A stretch of 64,000 bases of DNA from Cucumis sativus. Taxonomy: Eukaryota; Streptophyta; Magnoliopsida; Cucurbitales; Cucurbitaceae. Position numbers and translations under genes: made by a program. The notes under the pieces were generated by a model. That model had not been told where the DNA came from, made no database searches, and saw only the letters and a program-made list of their open reading frames with translations. Every line of letters begins with the position of its first letter. Positions within the stretch are counted from its first letter, which is position 1. Below are positions 21,463-35,400 of the stretch, one piece after another. Location of the stretch: NCBI RefSeq assembly GCF_000004075.3, contig NC_026658.2, forward strand, positions 310,001 to 374,000. The letters run 5' to 3'.

Positions 21463-24400
21463 AATTTAAACTCTATTGTTATGATTTCATTGCAATAATT
21501 TCATAAATTTAAAAGTATAGACAGTAATGTTGATATATTTACCATCTTTTACCGGTAAACAATATGTTGTTTATAGTTATATATCATAGTTTAGTTTACA
21601 CTACATTGTTTCAAAGGGGCTGTTTATACCTAATCATTATAGGTGGGGTTATTTTCGTCCGTAACATTGACTTAGCTTACCCGATCCTATCTTAAATGAG
21701 ATGGTTTTTAGAATAGAATATATCTTTCAAATATGTTGAAGTTTCGATTAGTTGAAATATGATAATATTAATACAAAGCGTTAATGTATATTCACGTGGA
21801 AAGGAGGGAATGTTAAATATAAATATATATATATATATTTATGTTTTAAAAAATAGAAGATAATTTTGAATTTTAATCTTGCTCAAAAGGGATAAAATAT
21901 ATATACCTTGCATAAATCAAACAGAAAGACATTGTGAAATTAAGTTCTTGACTTTTTTCTTTTTTAAAATTTAGGTATAAAGGGGTGAAGAAAAGTGAAA
22001 TGAATGTGAAGTGACCCACATCCCATAAAATGTTCCTCACTTTGAAATAATATGATATAACCATTCTATGGTTGTCTACAAAAGAAGCCATTCACATGCT
22101 CCAAGAAACTTAGCATCTCTCTATTGCTAGCAGCTAATATCATACATCTTAAGAGTCAATGTATGTGATTGTCATTCATTTTGGTTGGCACATACTAACT
22201 TGTCAAAAGAAGTGCACAAAGAGACAAAATAAAGTGGGGTATGTGCCTATATATATCCATATCTCCTCTTACTTTATATTGTCTATGCACACTTTTACTT
22301 TATATTTTGTCAAAGGTTATTAACCTTTAACTTTTACCCACCTTCAACCTTTAGAATCAGAAGAATAGGGTTTAGTTAGAATGTCAAATTGTACCTAGCT
22401 ACCTCACAAAAAATTTAACTTTTTACCAACATAAAAAGTTACAACTTCAAATTAATTACTGCTCATGTTTGATTGATAAGCCATGCAAAATGGTCACCAA
22501 ATCTTGTTGGGAAAACCCTCTCAACTGATCTACTCTATATGAATATAAATAGAAAACATATGATGACTTAGATGTGTTATAGTGATATATACATACACAC
22601 ATATAAGAGAACTACAAATCATGATTCACTCAAAAGAAACACAACTATATATGTGTGAAAAATATAGAGCATAAATAATCACTTTAAACTCTCTTGTAAA
22701 CTCCAATCACAAGAACAAAACACAAACATTCTTCTAAAGTGTTTACCATCATTTGGAGATATTTAAAGCACTAAATTGAGTTCTAAACGGAAAAGTCTTG
22801 ATTTAGTACATTGAAATTTAGTCATTTGTATTTGGATGCAAGTTGTTTAGTTGAAGTTTTCCAATATAAACGAGCAAAACTTCAAAAAAAGAATTCTATA
22901 TATAATTAAATTTAGTTGGATTTAATAAGTTCTTTAATACCAACATATAAATTTGTGAGCCAAACACGTCCTTACATAAAAAAAAATTATCGTTAACGAA
23001 AGTTAGTATAACTTAAGTGTTTAAAGTATTTTTAACGCGGGTAGAAAAAATATATATATATCCACATGCATCATTTTTATAATACCTTTGTAGCACAATC
23101 ACTTTTTCTATACTTTGAGGTTTTGTTATTAATTTTCTAAACGTTTAATAAGTGTTTATTGGAAAAGTTAGATTCAAATAGCCCCTAAATACATACAACA
23201 GCAAATGAGTACTGGAAAGCTAGGTTTGGGTGGAAAGAGAGGGCACAGTTTGATTTATTTAGTTTGGCATTGCACTGCCGTCTGCCCGACGAGAAACAAA
23301 CAACAAAGCTCCTCCAAACTATTAATGACAACCTTTCCCATTCACACCAACATACTTCATTCTCATTATCATAACCACAGTAATATGCCTTTCAATATCA
23401 TTTTATCATCTCTATATAATTTTCATATATTTGAGTTTAATTTCATGTAACTTTTGTTATATTTTATAAAAAATAAAAATAAAAAATATAAGATAATGAT
23501 AAGATAAGGACCAAACTGAAAACCTACCATCTAACCACATTGACTAAAATTGATAAATAATATATCATTAGTTTAGCTTTTTTTACTTGCAATCCAAAAG
23601 TTCACATGATGTGCCAATTAGCTAAGTCATGTTTCCAATCAATACTAAGGAAAAGGGAAATGTATGTGTTGATAAATGAGATTGAAAACTTGAAGTTATC
23701 AACATGAATGGATAGGTTAATAGTTATTTAATTAAATATGGTCATAAGAAGAAGACTACAAGTTTTGAGGCAGATTGATTGATTTAATATAATAATTGAC
23801 CACCAAAAAGTAATTTTTGTCCACTCAAATAATTAACACATCTTAATTTGTTCATGAAAGATCTCAATCAACATTACCATTATTATTGTTATTTCCCCTT
23901 TCTTATCCAATTTGTAATAAGAAAGGACGAAGTTATTTTGAGTTACTTTATTGGACTCTTTTCTTTGCCTTTTGGATCTTTGCATTTTAATTGTTTGTTC
24001 CATAATAATGAATGAATGGCTGAGTATATATACTTTACTCACAACCCACCTTTCTTTCATTTTCTACCAAATAATAATGCACAATGAATTCCTTAGACCA
24101 TTGTTTAATTGGGTGTAAAGAAGAATGCCAATATAAGCATTTTGCTTGGTTTATTTCAACTTGAACATTGTTGAATATAGATACTTATAATTACCATTTT
24201 CTTAAAGAAAGTTTTAAAATAGTTTGGTATACATATACTTCAAAATTAGATCCAACTACATTAAAGAAAGATATGGGGAGACAAAGGCATAACCCTAACC
24301 TTATATTTTTCTGCAAGAAAGACATACAATAAGTGATAAGGTGGGGTTGCCCAAATCTTAATAAGGTTACATGGTTTGTCCATTGATGGTTGGACAAAAA

Positions 24401-27004
24401 ATAGTAATGTATACATTCCTCTAAACACTTCTACATATAATGCTCCAAAAGTCATGTTCAATAATAATAATATATATACATTTACAAACATACAAACCCA
24501 TCCATTTCCCATACTTTATTTTCATGTCTTTTCCTTTCCAACATTTATAATTATTAACATCCTCTCTCTCTTGATTATATTTCACTAATCTCACACCTAG
24601 AAGAAAAACAAAAGGTTTAGTTCTTTGTTAACCCCTATTTCTTTTTTATTTGGTTGTTTTTGGAACGTTTGATGATGAGTAAATTCAGGTTTTATGTGAA
24701 GTTTTCCATAAATGATTCCGAACTATTTCATCTTAAGTAATTATTATTAGTTGACATACCAAATCTGAGTAATGTAATTACTATTACCATCTATATTACT
24801 CTCAAGAGGGAAAATTAGTATTATATATATACCAATTTCAGATCAAATTTTGATGTTTTCCTATCTACTTGTTCTGCATACAACCAAACATAATTTTGAA
24901 AACTAAAAAACAAGTTTGTTTTTTTGATTAAAAATTCAAGTTTAAGAAATTAGAAGATAAACAAACATAAATTTCAAACCCATAAAATTGAAAAGAAATT
25001 GCTATGATTAGATAGAGTCTTAATTCTTAAATTTTAGTTTGGTTTTCTTAAATAGTTTATAAAAAGTAAATAACAAATAAAAAGAATTTGAGATGTGAAA
25101 GTTGTGATTATATACTTAATTCTTACCAATAAAATGATTAACAAACGATATCTAAACTTTTCATTTTCGGTTGCTTGTTTTTTCATACCAAAAAACCAAA
25201 ATTTATTCGATCATATAACATCTTTTAATCACTAATACATACTTTATACAGAAGAATTATTGTAAATGACAAAAAATAGTTATAAAATATGAAAAATTTT
25301 CAAACTCTATCCGAATTAATTAAAATTTAAATTTTTTCTACCTTTTAAAAAACACACAGATATTTGAGTTAAAAGGAAACAAATATTTTAAAGAGGGGAA
25401 GAAAAAATACATAACTGAGAAAACAGTGAAGAAATATTAATTATTATTAAAGATAAAATGAGGGTTTAGAAAATAATTTCAATGATTAAAAAGGATGATC
25501 AAGAAGATATATTTCTTACAACAATCACTTCTGTTTTAGCAAATTCCCTAATAATTAATATGTGTATTTTTTTTGTCCAAAGTAATCAATTTAACTAAAA
25601 ACAAAATATCAATAGATTACATAATAAAATGAACCCAAAACAATAGAAACAAATTAAAAAATTATATGAAGAACATAAAACCAATCCATATTTAATTAGA
25701 AGGCTATTGATTTTCTTTTTCTTTATTAAAAAGAACCAAAAGAAAGAAAGAAAGAAAGAAAAAAACAAGCCCATGTGATGAATTACATTTAAAAAGAGAA
25801 GTTAAAAAAAAAAAGTAGCTTTTGACAATCTTTTCCATGCACCAAAGATTCTCCATCTTGTTTATTATTATTGTTGTTGACATCTTCAACTTGGCCTGTA
25901 AAAAAATGAATGTAAATTCCATTCAAAGTGTTAAAATTATATTATAATGAAAAGTGATGAGAAGAAACATTTGGGAAATGTAGTGATGACCCATTAAAGC
26001 CTTGCATTATGATTGTTGTAAGAATGTTACTTTCTTGATCTCTTTATTTTTACTTTACTTTTTCTTCTGTCTTTTATCTTTTTGAGGTTGGGGAGAGAGT
26101 CTTAGCCAAATGTAGGATGACCCATTAAGTGAATTATATTTTAAATGTGAAGTTAAAAAGTTAGGTTAGCATTTGTAATATCAACTTTATAGTACCCAAC
26201 CATCGACAATATTTGAAATATAAACTTCTATTATTCACTAATAATTTCTTACTTTAGGTTGGTAGTGTTTATTGTATGAAAGAGACATTTTGTTACGAAT
26301 ACTTTGCATGGTTTTGATGAAAGATTATTTCCTTTAATCTTCTTTCATATTTGATTAATCATTTTCATATACTTCATATATTGGTTCTTTTCAATACATA
26401 AATAATTATCAAAACAAATATTTTGATGTTTTCTCTCACATTTTAATTTTAAAATTTTGAAATAAAAATTATACCATTTTCATATACTTATTAATTGTAT
26501 TGGGATTTTATTTCTTAAAATATTATTAGTTAATATCATCTCTTATCAATTAACTTTTTAAATATTTAATTCTTTCTTTATTAGTATAATTTTCCATTTT
26601 TTTTACTCTTTTATTTATTAACTTTGGTTTATATTCATTTAGTGTATAATACTTTTAATCAAAATTAATGTCTTCCTTCATTTTAAAAGACTTTATTTAT
26701 TTTCTTCTATATTCATAGCTAAAAATTGGCAACTTCTACATTGGATACCTTTTTTACAAGAGGTTGATATTTCCATTTTTGTCACTTTCAATATATATAT
26801 ATATATATTATTGAAATTATTTGTTAGGAAAAGTTGGCCATATGTAATTGATCATCATATCCAATAGTTATTTTTCTAAAAAGAAATAAAAAAAATCAAT
26901 GAGTTTTTCATTTAATTTATGTAAATCTATCTATCATATTGTCTTATTGTTTTTTTAAATGTAGAATTATAAATATAAGAGAAAATTTAAACGTAACTAA
27001 ACGG

Positions 27005-27135
27005 TTAAAACTTCACTAGGATGTGTTAATAAGAGCTTAGTTCAACTAACATCATCTCTATGTACTTGAAACACAAGAGATTTCAAGTTCAAATTCATAC
27101 CGCTAATTTGTATTAAAAAAAACTAAAAAAAGTAC
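27005..27135 (+). repeat. tRNA-derived SINE-like element
   Basis: A box A-like 'agcttagttcaac' (about 27034) is followed 45-50 bases on by a box B-like 'aagttcaaattcatacc' (about 27084), and then by an A-rich tail 'attaaaaaaaactaaaaaaa'. This order of pol III boxes and terminal A-tract is that of a short interspersed element. Confidence 0.5.
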
Positions 27136-27309
27136 TTTTAAAAAGTAGAAGACAATCCAAAAAGACAAAGGAAGAAAGTAGTATTTGATATAACATTATA
27201 AGCTAAAATTTTAAAAACATAACACCAAAAACAAAAGATCCAACCCCTTCTCATGCATTGAACCTTTAAATTGTAAATTTCTTTAACGTTATCTAATCGA
27301 GTATTTTTT

Positions 27310-27435
27310 TAAAATAGCAAAATAAATTAAAATATTTACGAGCTATAGCAAAATTTTGGGCTTCATGACCGATAGTCTTCTATTACTATAACATACAGGT
27401 TGTAAGTTATATTCTGTAAAGTCTACTATTTTTAA
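27310..27435. repeat. MITE-like repeat, partial copy
   Basis: Shares 'tatagcaaaattttgg' and 'gatagtcttctat' with the element at 28673-28823, but its right arm is weak. Probably a decayed member of the same family. Confidence 0.45.
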
Positions 27436-28672
27436 AAATTCTTCGATAAAGTAAGAAATTTAGAGGTGAAAATTTAATTTTTAAAAACTAAAAGAAAAAA
27501 GAACAAATCGTTAGCAACAAAACCAAAATAATTATGAAACGAGTCAAAATAATTTAATCAATTATTTTTTTCTTTTTTTGAGAAAGTGTATCACTCTCAA
27601 AAATCATCTCCATACATTAAAAAAAAAAAAAGAAAACCCTTAGAAAAAGTATGATAGAAAATTTAAAAAATGTAGAATGTTAGGGAGCAAGTTAAAAGTG
27701 ATATTGCACATGTACTTTATAACATTATTGTATAATTTAAATATGTTAGGTTGATGGATAATAAATAGGGAATTTATTTAATAATAATGCATTTAAAGAA
27801 TGAAAAGTTTTCACCAATAATGAAAAACAAAATTAACATTTTTTAAAATAACAAAATAAATTAAAATTTTGAATCCAAATAAATATTTTGTCAAATTACT
27901 ATCTTTAATAAATTTTTATAATAAAAATACAAAAAAAGAAAAAAGTTAAAAGAAAACTATGGAGAGGGCAGAGAGTAGAGGTTAGAAACTCAAAACTCAC
28001 CGTTTCTTTCTTTATTCTTCATGTAACATTCAAAATCATCTAATCAAATTAAGAAAAGTGAGTTTGGGTTAGATTTTGAATTATGTCCTAAAGTATTGGT
28101 TTTGCCTTTGATGGGCATAATTCAAAATCAATTAGCCAACCCATCCATTAAAATTTTCCATATGTGGTTTAATTGAAATTCTTTTTCAGAGAGAGAGAAA
28201 AAAAAAAAATTGAAGTGTTGATGGAAACACACAAAAGTAAAGTTTATTTAATTATTTGCTTTTGAATAGACAGCAAAGGAAAAAGTTATTAATTGTTGGG
28301 TTTTGATTTTCAACTCAAAATATTTATCCTATAGTTTTGGTAACTTAATTTTTCCATTTTTCCATTTTTCCATACACAATCTATCAATAATTATAAGAAT
28401 ATAATACTATTTTAAACTTATAAAACAAACAAATTTAGAAAAAAACATTTCATACCACATCTTCTTTCCATATTATGAATACGACAAATGTGAAAAGTAA
28501 TTTGTAATATACACTTTTAAATTAATTACTTTTGTAATTTAGAAAATATAGTGATATGAGTTGTTATTATCATATAAACTTTTTTGTTATTTTTGCAAGC
28601 ACCGTTAAAAAATATGTTAGTGATAGGCTACTAACATAAAATCTATTATAAATTTTATAGAGAAACGATAAA

Positions 28673-28823
28673 AAATAACAAATTTGACAAAACATTTACA
28701 AGATATAGCAAAATTTTGGATTTTATCAATGATAGTCTTCTATCATTATCACTATAGCATATCAATAACTATCCATGATAGAATTTGTTGTATATTGTGA
28801 ATATTTTGTAAATTTTGTTATTT
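28673..28823. repeat. MITE-like element with terminal inverted repeats
   Basis: The left end 'aaataacaaatttgac' and the reverse complement of the right end 'aaataacaaaatttac' match over about 25-30 bases. The centre carries 'tatagcaaaatttt', 'atgatagtcttctatcat' and 'atccatgatagaat'. Short, AT-rich, non-coding and repeated elsewhere in the window, which fits a miniature inverted-repeat element. Confidence 0.6.
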
Positions 28824-29286
28824 AAAAAAAAATCATTAATATTTTTTTATACGAAAAGAAAGAAGAGAAAAAGAGAAGACAGCACGTGCAAATATAAAAC
28901 TCATACTTGGTTTGCACGTGCAGTTGGATTTTCGGTATCTATTTAAAATAAAATAAAATAAAAAGGTTCCCTCCTTTCTTCTTTCTTCTTTCTTCTTTCT
29001 TTTTTCTTCTTTCTTTTTTCTTTCTTCTTCCCCCATTTTCCACTCTGCACAAATAACGAAGTGAATAAACTTCCCAAGACGGCTCATCAACACGTTCATT
29101 TCATTGTTTCATTCCTCGTAAATTTATTTATACACACAAACAAACCCCATTTCGTTAATGCCCTTCTTTGATCAAACGAAACACACAAGGACCCTTTTTC
29201 TTACCTTCTTCTTTCCAAACAAAAACAACCTATTTCTTTTACTCCTCCTTTCATTTTCTTTCAACTCACATTGTGTACTCTTAAGC

Positions 29287-29330
29287 TCTTTCTTCTTCTT
29301 CTTCTTCTTCTTTGTTGTTGTTGTTGTTTG
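29287..29330. repeat. CTT and GTT microsatellites in a 5' leader
   Basis: A (CTT)n tract followed by (GTT)n lies about 75-115 bases before the ATG at 29402. It follows longer CT-rich tracts (28970-29030, 29190-29230). Such pyrimidine stretches are common in plant core promoters and leaders. Confidence 0.75.
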
Positions 29331-29401
29331 TGAGCTGAGAATTTTTTTCTCTCTGGGATGATTTCTTTTTATGTATGACAACTGTTTGTTAAAAGGACAA
29401 A

Positions 29402-32400
29402 ATGGGTGAAGAATCTTTGTCAATAATTCTCCATGACAGAGCAGTGGAGCAGGTATATTTTCCATCTCTGTTTTGAAATATGATTTCCTCTCTTCTTCTT
29501 CTTCGTTTTTTTTTTTTTTTTTTGGAGTGTTGAGGAATACTCATTGTGTTTTGTTCTTACTGACCTTATCTTTTGAAAAAACTTCGCATTTTCCACTTTT
29601 GATTTAACATTTTCAGTCCATTTCTCTTTTCTAATGATGAAATTTTGGATTGTAAATTTTGTGAAGCTCATGGGTTTGTTTTGTTGGCATACATTAGCCA
29701 ATGGCCTAAAGTGGAAGATTACAACAATGGTTTTACAATTGTTTAATCCACACATTGTTGCTATTGACAACCATTTCGATTTTGGTATTTGGTTTTTTTT
29801 TTTTTTTTTGAAGTTATGCCTATTTTCTCTATCCTCCTTTTCTTAGGATGGTTTGTATCTTTCTTAGTCACCAGAGTTGAATTCTTTGTCAGATTCAAAA
29901 AATACAAAAACAAATTTTTAAAAACTTGCTTTTTTTTTTTTTTTTTTAGTTTTCAAATTTTGGGTTGGTTTCCGAAAATATTGGTAAAAGATGGATAACA
30001 AAATCTGGTTAAATGTGTTTACAGACATAATTTAAAAAGAAATAAAAAATAAAAAACTAAATGATTACGATGCAGTACCTAAGTTGCGGAATTCTATGTT
30101 CTTCCTTCTTATTGCTAAGTATAATGGGCAGAGCTAATCACAAAACCAACATTTGGCAATGGCATTTGCCAATTTTTTATTTGAAGTATTTTGGTATATA
30201 TATAAAATATAATGTAGAGAAAATTAAATAATTGCTTAATTTATTGTTGCAAACGGGTCAAAATAGTTAGATTTGCAGAAGGTGGTGTTTTTTTTTTTTT
30301 TTCTCTCTCTCTCCTTTGTTTAGAATATGTTTTGAAGTTTTATTTTGCAGGCAATTCTGTCTATGAAGAAGGGTGCTTACCTTTTGAAGTCTAGGCGTCG
30401 AGGCAAACCGAAATTTTGTCCTTTCAGGCTTTCCATGGTAAGGATATACAACATTAGTAGAGTCCAATAGTTGCCTCATGAGATTAGTGAAGATGTGTGC
30501 AATTTACAGATACTCAAAAACCGATAAATAACACATAAAGTACTTGTGTGATCTGGCAGCACAGTTCGTTTTTCTGTTTTCTTCTTAAGAACTTGGTTAG
30601 CTGCCATTCAGGAATCTACAGAAGCAGTTGAAAATTATGTAAAATTGCAACATTGTTTCACTTCTCTGTCAAAATCGTCATCTGGTTGGTTCAGGTTGTG
30701 GATTTTCAGAAGTCTCGTGATCGTTACAACCTTACTTGAACAGGATCTGTTCTAAGGTTGTACAATTGTGTCTTTGAGTTCTAAGAAGTCTCGTGATCGT
30801 TAATGCGGCGAGTTGTTGTTGATATGTTTATCTCACCATCATGGTTTCTTGCGCCACTTTACATTTTCAAATGCAGAAGAAAAAGAAAGTATTCACTACT
30901 TTCGATGAACTTGTTTGATTTCTCTGTTTTCAAGATCTTGTGCTGATAAACATTTTGGTTCAGTGTATTTTAGTAGCGATAAGTGCATAGGTTCTAGATA
31001 ATCATTATAATTCTGAACTCTTACTTTACATTGTTTTGTACTTTTGTCCAAGTCTTTAACTTTGCTTAATCTAATGTCTGTTTAACAATAAAATATGAAC
31101 CAAACTTTGTTGCAAATGATGCTTTGTAAAGATTTTATAATTATTAAACAGAAGGAAAATAATTTCATTTCTATTTTATTTTGATGTTGGAAATAGATAC
31201 TCACTTGTTCAAATAAATAAAATCCATAAACCTTTCTCTTTGACCCAGCTTCTTTTAAAATTTTCATCTTATTTATTTGTGCTTTTTTTTTTTAATGATT
31301 TTATTTGCTGTTATAGTATAATTGATTACATACTTTTCTTGTACTGATTTTAATTTGTATGATACTCAGCATTAATGGTAAAATCAAACTTTGTTTTTAA
31401 TATTTTTTTTATAAAGAATTTATCCTCTTGATTTCAGGACGAGAAATTCTTGGTTTGGTATTCTGGAAACCAGGAAAAGCAACTGCGATTAAGCTTAGTT
31501 GTGAAAATCATTCCCGGTAAAATGTTGGTGAGTATAAATCATAAAAAAAACCAATGCCTCTTGTGCATTTTAACCTTTCTCTCTTTTCATTCATATTATT
31601 TCTTTTGAAACAGCCAAGTCTTGTAAACCAACTACAAATCACAAAGAAGCTCGAATCCTTTTCACTCATTTACTCTAATTGTGAGCGTTCACTCGTTCTG
31701 GTAAACTTGTTCTTCATGATTATAGGCTTTGTAGTTCGAGCTTTTTGCTTGTGAAGATAATGTTGATTTGTTTCTTTCTTCTCTTGTTACTTCATTTTTT
31801 GTGCAGACATGTAAGGACAAAGCACAGGCAGATTGTTGGTTTTTGGGATTGAGCTCTATAATATCAAGGAATCACCATCCAAGGCCAGTAACTATTTTAA
31901 AGGATCAAAGAGGAATTGTGTCTTGTGCCAATAGCCCTGCTGGCTTTATTAGAAGAAAGTACAATCTTGGACTTTTGGAGGATAGTGCAGACTTTCCGCA
32001 GGTTTTAGTTACCTAAATCCTATAGTCCTTATTTACGAAATTTTATTTTATCGAATCACTTCACCTGATCGTGGTAGTGATACTTATTTTGTAATTCATG
32101 ATTGAAATAGTCCAATTCATGCGTAGGAAAGATTAGTTCAAAGTCGTAGTTGCTATCTAATAAACGTTGTACTTTACAATTTTCTATAGGCAAGTCCTGA
32201 CATAATTGACAAGAGGAGAGACAACTGTTGTTGCTATTGAATCAAACTTATATTGATATTTCAACAATTCGAACCAAAATCAACGGTCTAAACTTACATA
32301 AATAATTTGGTGAAATTAATTCTGCACTGTTACAACCATGATGAGTCTACGAATAGTTGATGGGAAGTGGGTAAAATTATACAACAATCAGTATGTAATT

Positions 32401-35400
32401 TGTTGTTTAATTTAATATTGTCCTATCCTTTATATTGAAGTTCACATTTTTTCATGAGATGTTTACTACTCAAATTTTTAAGAGTTCTGTGTAATTTTTT
32501 TTGTGCTGCACTTCAACTAAAATGTACTATGCTTGAAGGTACGCAGCTTGTGTGGCAGTCCTACTCTTTCACTTTCAGAAAGATGCCTTTCTGATGGCTT
32601 ATCTCATTCCTTTGATAGCTTCTATCCATCCGATGGACAGAGTGAAGGGGATATCTCTGCTTGGGGTACTCCGGTTGCTGAACCTGATGTACTTAATAGG
32701 GGATCATTAGATGAAACGATTTATGAAAAGAATGCTCTCAGTAGATTTGTTGCACCTGTTCATACATCTCCATATATCGAAAAGAACAACATTCTGAAGG
32801 ATGTCATGATTTGGGGAGAAGGTATAGAAGGCGGGCTGATAGGTGGTGGAACTGAAAGGTCAGCTAGCCATAAAGGAATGCTTGTGGATGCATTGTTACC
32901 AAAACTTCTAGAGTCTACTATGATGTTGGACGTGCAAAGCATATCTTTGGGAGGGAAACACGCAGCCCTGATTACCAAGCATGGGGAAATCTTCAGTTGG
33001 GGTCAAGGGAAGTGTGGTAGACTCGGGCATAAAATTAATATGGACTTGGACCATCCGAAACTGGTTGACTCGCTGAATGGGATCGCAGCTAAATCTGTTG
33101 CATGCGGTGAATATCAGACATGTGCTTTGACAAAAGCTGGAGAAGTTTATACGTGGGGTGACAGCAGGTTTGGTGCCGATTTTGATTGCGAGGAGAATAG
33201 TAGAAGTCGGTGGTTGCCTCAAAAACTTTCCGGTCCTCTGAAAGGTATAAGCATATCAAATGTCGCTTGTGGAGAATGGCATACAGCAGTTGTTTCGGCT
33301 TGTGGACGGTTATTTACTTATGGAGATGGAACATTTGGAGCTCTTGGACATGGGAATCTTATAAGCCTTTCTCAGCCAAAAGAGGTTGAATCTTTAAATG
33401 GTTTGTGTGTAAAATCTGTTGCGTGTGGATCATGGCATACCGCTGCTATTGTTGATATCATGATTGACCGTTTCAAGTTCAAAAGTGCTGTTGGGAAATT
33501 ATTTACATGGGGTGATGGTGATAAAGGGAAACTGGGCCATGGTGACAACGAGCGTAAGCTCTTACCAACATGTGTTGCCCCACTCGTTGATTGTGATTTT
33601 GCCCAAGTTTCTTGTGGACGAATGTTGACTGTTGGGCTTACGAATATGGGTAGAGTTTATACGATGGGAAGTTCCATACATGGACAGCTAGGAAATTTGA
33701 GTTCAAGGGATGCATCGGTAGCTATAGTCGAAGGGAAGCTTAAAGAAGAGTTTGTCAAGGCCATATCATCAGGTTCCTATCATGTTGCTTCATTAACATC
33801 AACCGGACGCGTTTATACATGGGGGAAGGGTGCACATGGACAATTAGGATTGGGTGATTCTGATGATAGGAATTTGCCTACTTTTGTTGAAGCTCTAGGA
33901 GACAAGCAGGTAGAAAGTATAGCATGTGGATCAAATTTCACAGCTGCCATCTGCTTGCATAGATCTATCACGTCAAGTGACCAATCTTCTTGTTATGGTT
34001 GTAAATTGCCTTTCGGATTTACGAGGAAGAAGCATAATTGCTATCACTGTGGACTCTATTTTTGCCGGATGTGCAGCAGCAAAAAGACTACAAATGCTGC
34101 GTTGGCTCCAAATAAATCTAAAGCTTTCCGAGTTTGTGATCCATGCTTCAACATTTTACGGAGACATATTCACTTGGATAGGTCACTAAAACAAGAAAAT
34201 ACAAGGACACAGAATTCATTGAAGCAACAGAAGGTATCTGGTTTTGAAAGAGTAGATAAGAGAAGTATGAGTTCTAAGCATTCTCCACTGTTGTCACCTA
34301 CAAAACAAAATATTGATGAAATGCAGTCTCATTGGAAATTCATTAACCAAGGGGAAAACCAACAGGATTTAGAAACTTTTACGTCCAGTGGAATTCCAAG
34401 TTGGGGACAAGTTTCATGCCCAGCTTCGTTTAAAATGTGTGACAGAGAAAACACGAAAACTCTCTTTTCTCCATCTCAAAATCAAACAACTGCCAATGAT
34501 TTAGTTCACCTAAAGTCCCCTAATTCAAGTGCCATTAGTCTTGATAGATTTTTATATGGATCCAGTGAGAAGCTAAGTGAAGAAGTTCAGAGGTTAAGAA
34601 CTGAGGTATTTTTACACATGCTATCTTACGATGTTTCAGTATTTCTGTACTAATCATACGTGCATCCTCCTGCGTTTATTTGCTCGCGATCCACCTATTC
34701 CTTTTCTTGGTTTAATAATTTCAGATAAAATTAATACCTTGACCATGCAAATTTGTTCTTACATCTACATGAACTGACCAAGTTTCTTCCCTGAGCTAAC
34801 TGTTTTTACTCTTTATTAAGTTTTACTCTGTATTTGGATTCCAAAATACTTAAAGAACTCAACGCATTTTTTTTTCTTCCAAAAAAGTCATACCGTATTT
34901 GGATGCAGATGAAATATGATATGGTTATACCCTGAAATTTGAAAGCTATAAAGTGTGATTGTGTGGTGGGGATTAGTTTGTAATGTCAAGTTAAACAGGG
35001 TCTTAATTTTATTGAATTGCGTTTTGAAGCTGCCATTGGAAAAATGAGTTTTCACTTTCTTTCTTTTTTTATCGTAAAGGTAAAGAACCTTGAATTACAA
35101 TGTAATGATGGAGACGAGAAGATGCAAAAGTGTCGACAGAAGATCGAAGAGGCTTGGTCTGTTGCAAGGGAGGAAGCGGCAAAATGTAAGGCAGCAAAGG
35201 AGATCATAAAAGCTTTGGCTCTTAGGGTAATTTTCTCTCATATCTTTCTTTATTTACTTTTAGATATAAGTCGTGCTATACACATTCATTTCCAGACCGG
35301 TTATCTGATTTGAAAACTGCTTACGTTGTAGCAGCTACATACAATATCGGAGAAGGTTAGCAGTCGAGGAGATACAAAAGATGAAGTTGATGCAAATAAA

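Larger units (their letters stand above)
21463..29401. other. AT-rich intergenic stretch with no gene found
   Basis: Nearly 8 kb with only short chance frames, many T and A runs and simple repeats: (GAAA)n at about 25740, (TA)n at about 26792. It holds a SINE-like copy near 27005-27135 and MITE-like copies near 27310-27435 and 28673-28823, described separately. I looked for tRNA and known microRNA sequences and found none. The last few hundred bases are promoter and leader of the gene at 29402. Confidence 0.55.

Noticed and set aside
23205-23450. 81-residue plus-strand frame
   Set aside because: Isolated in AT-rich DNA, no signal, domain or splice partner recognised.
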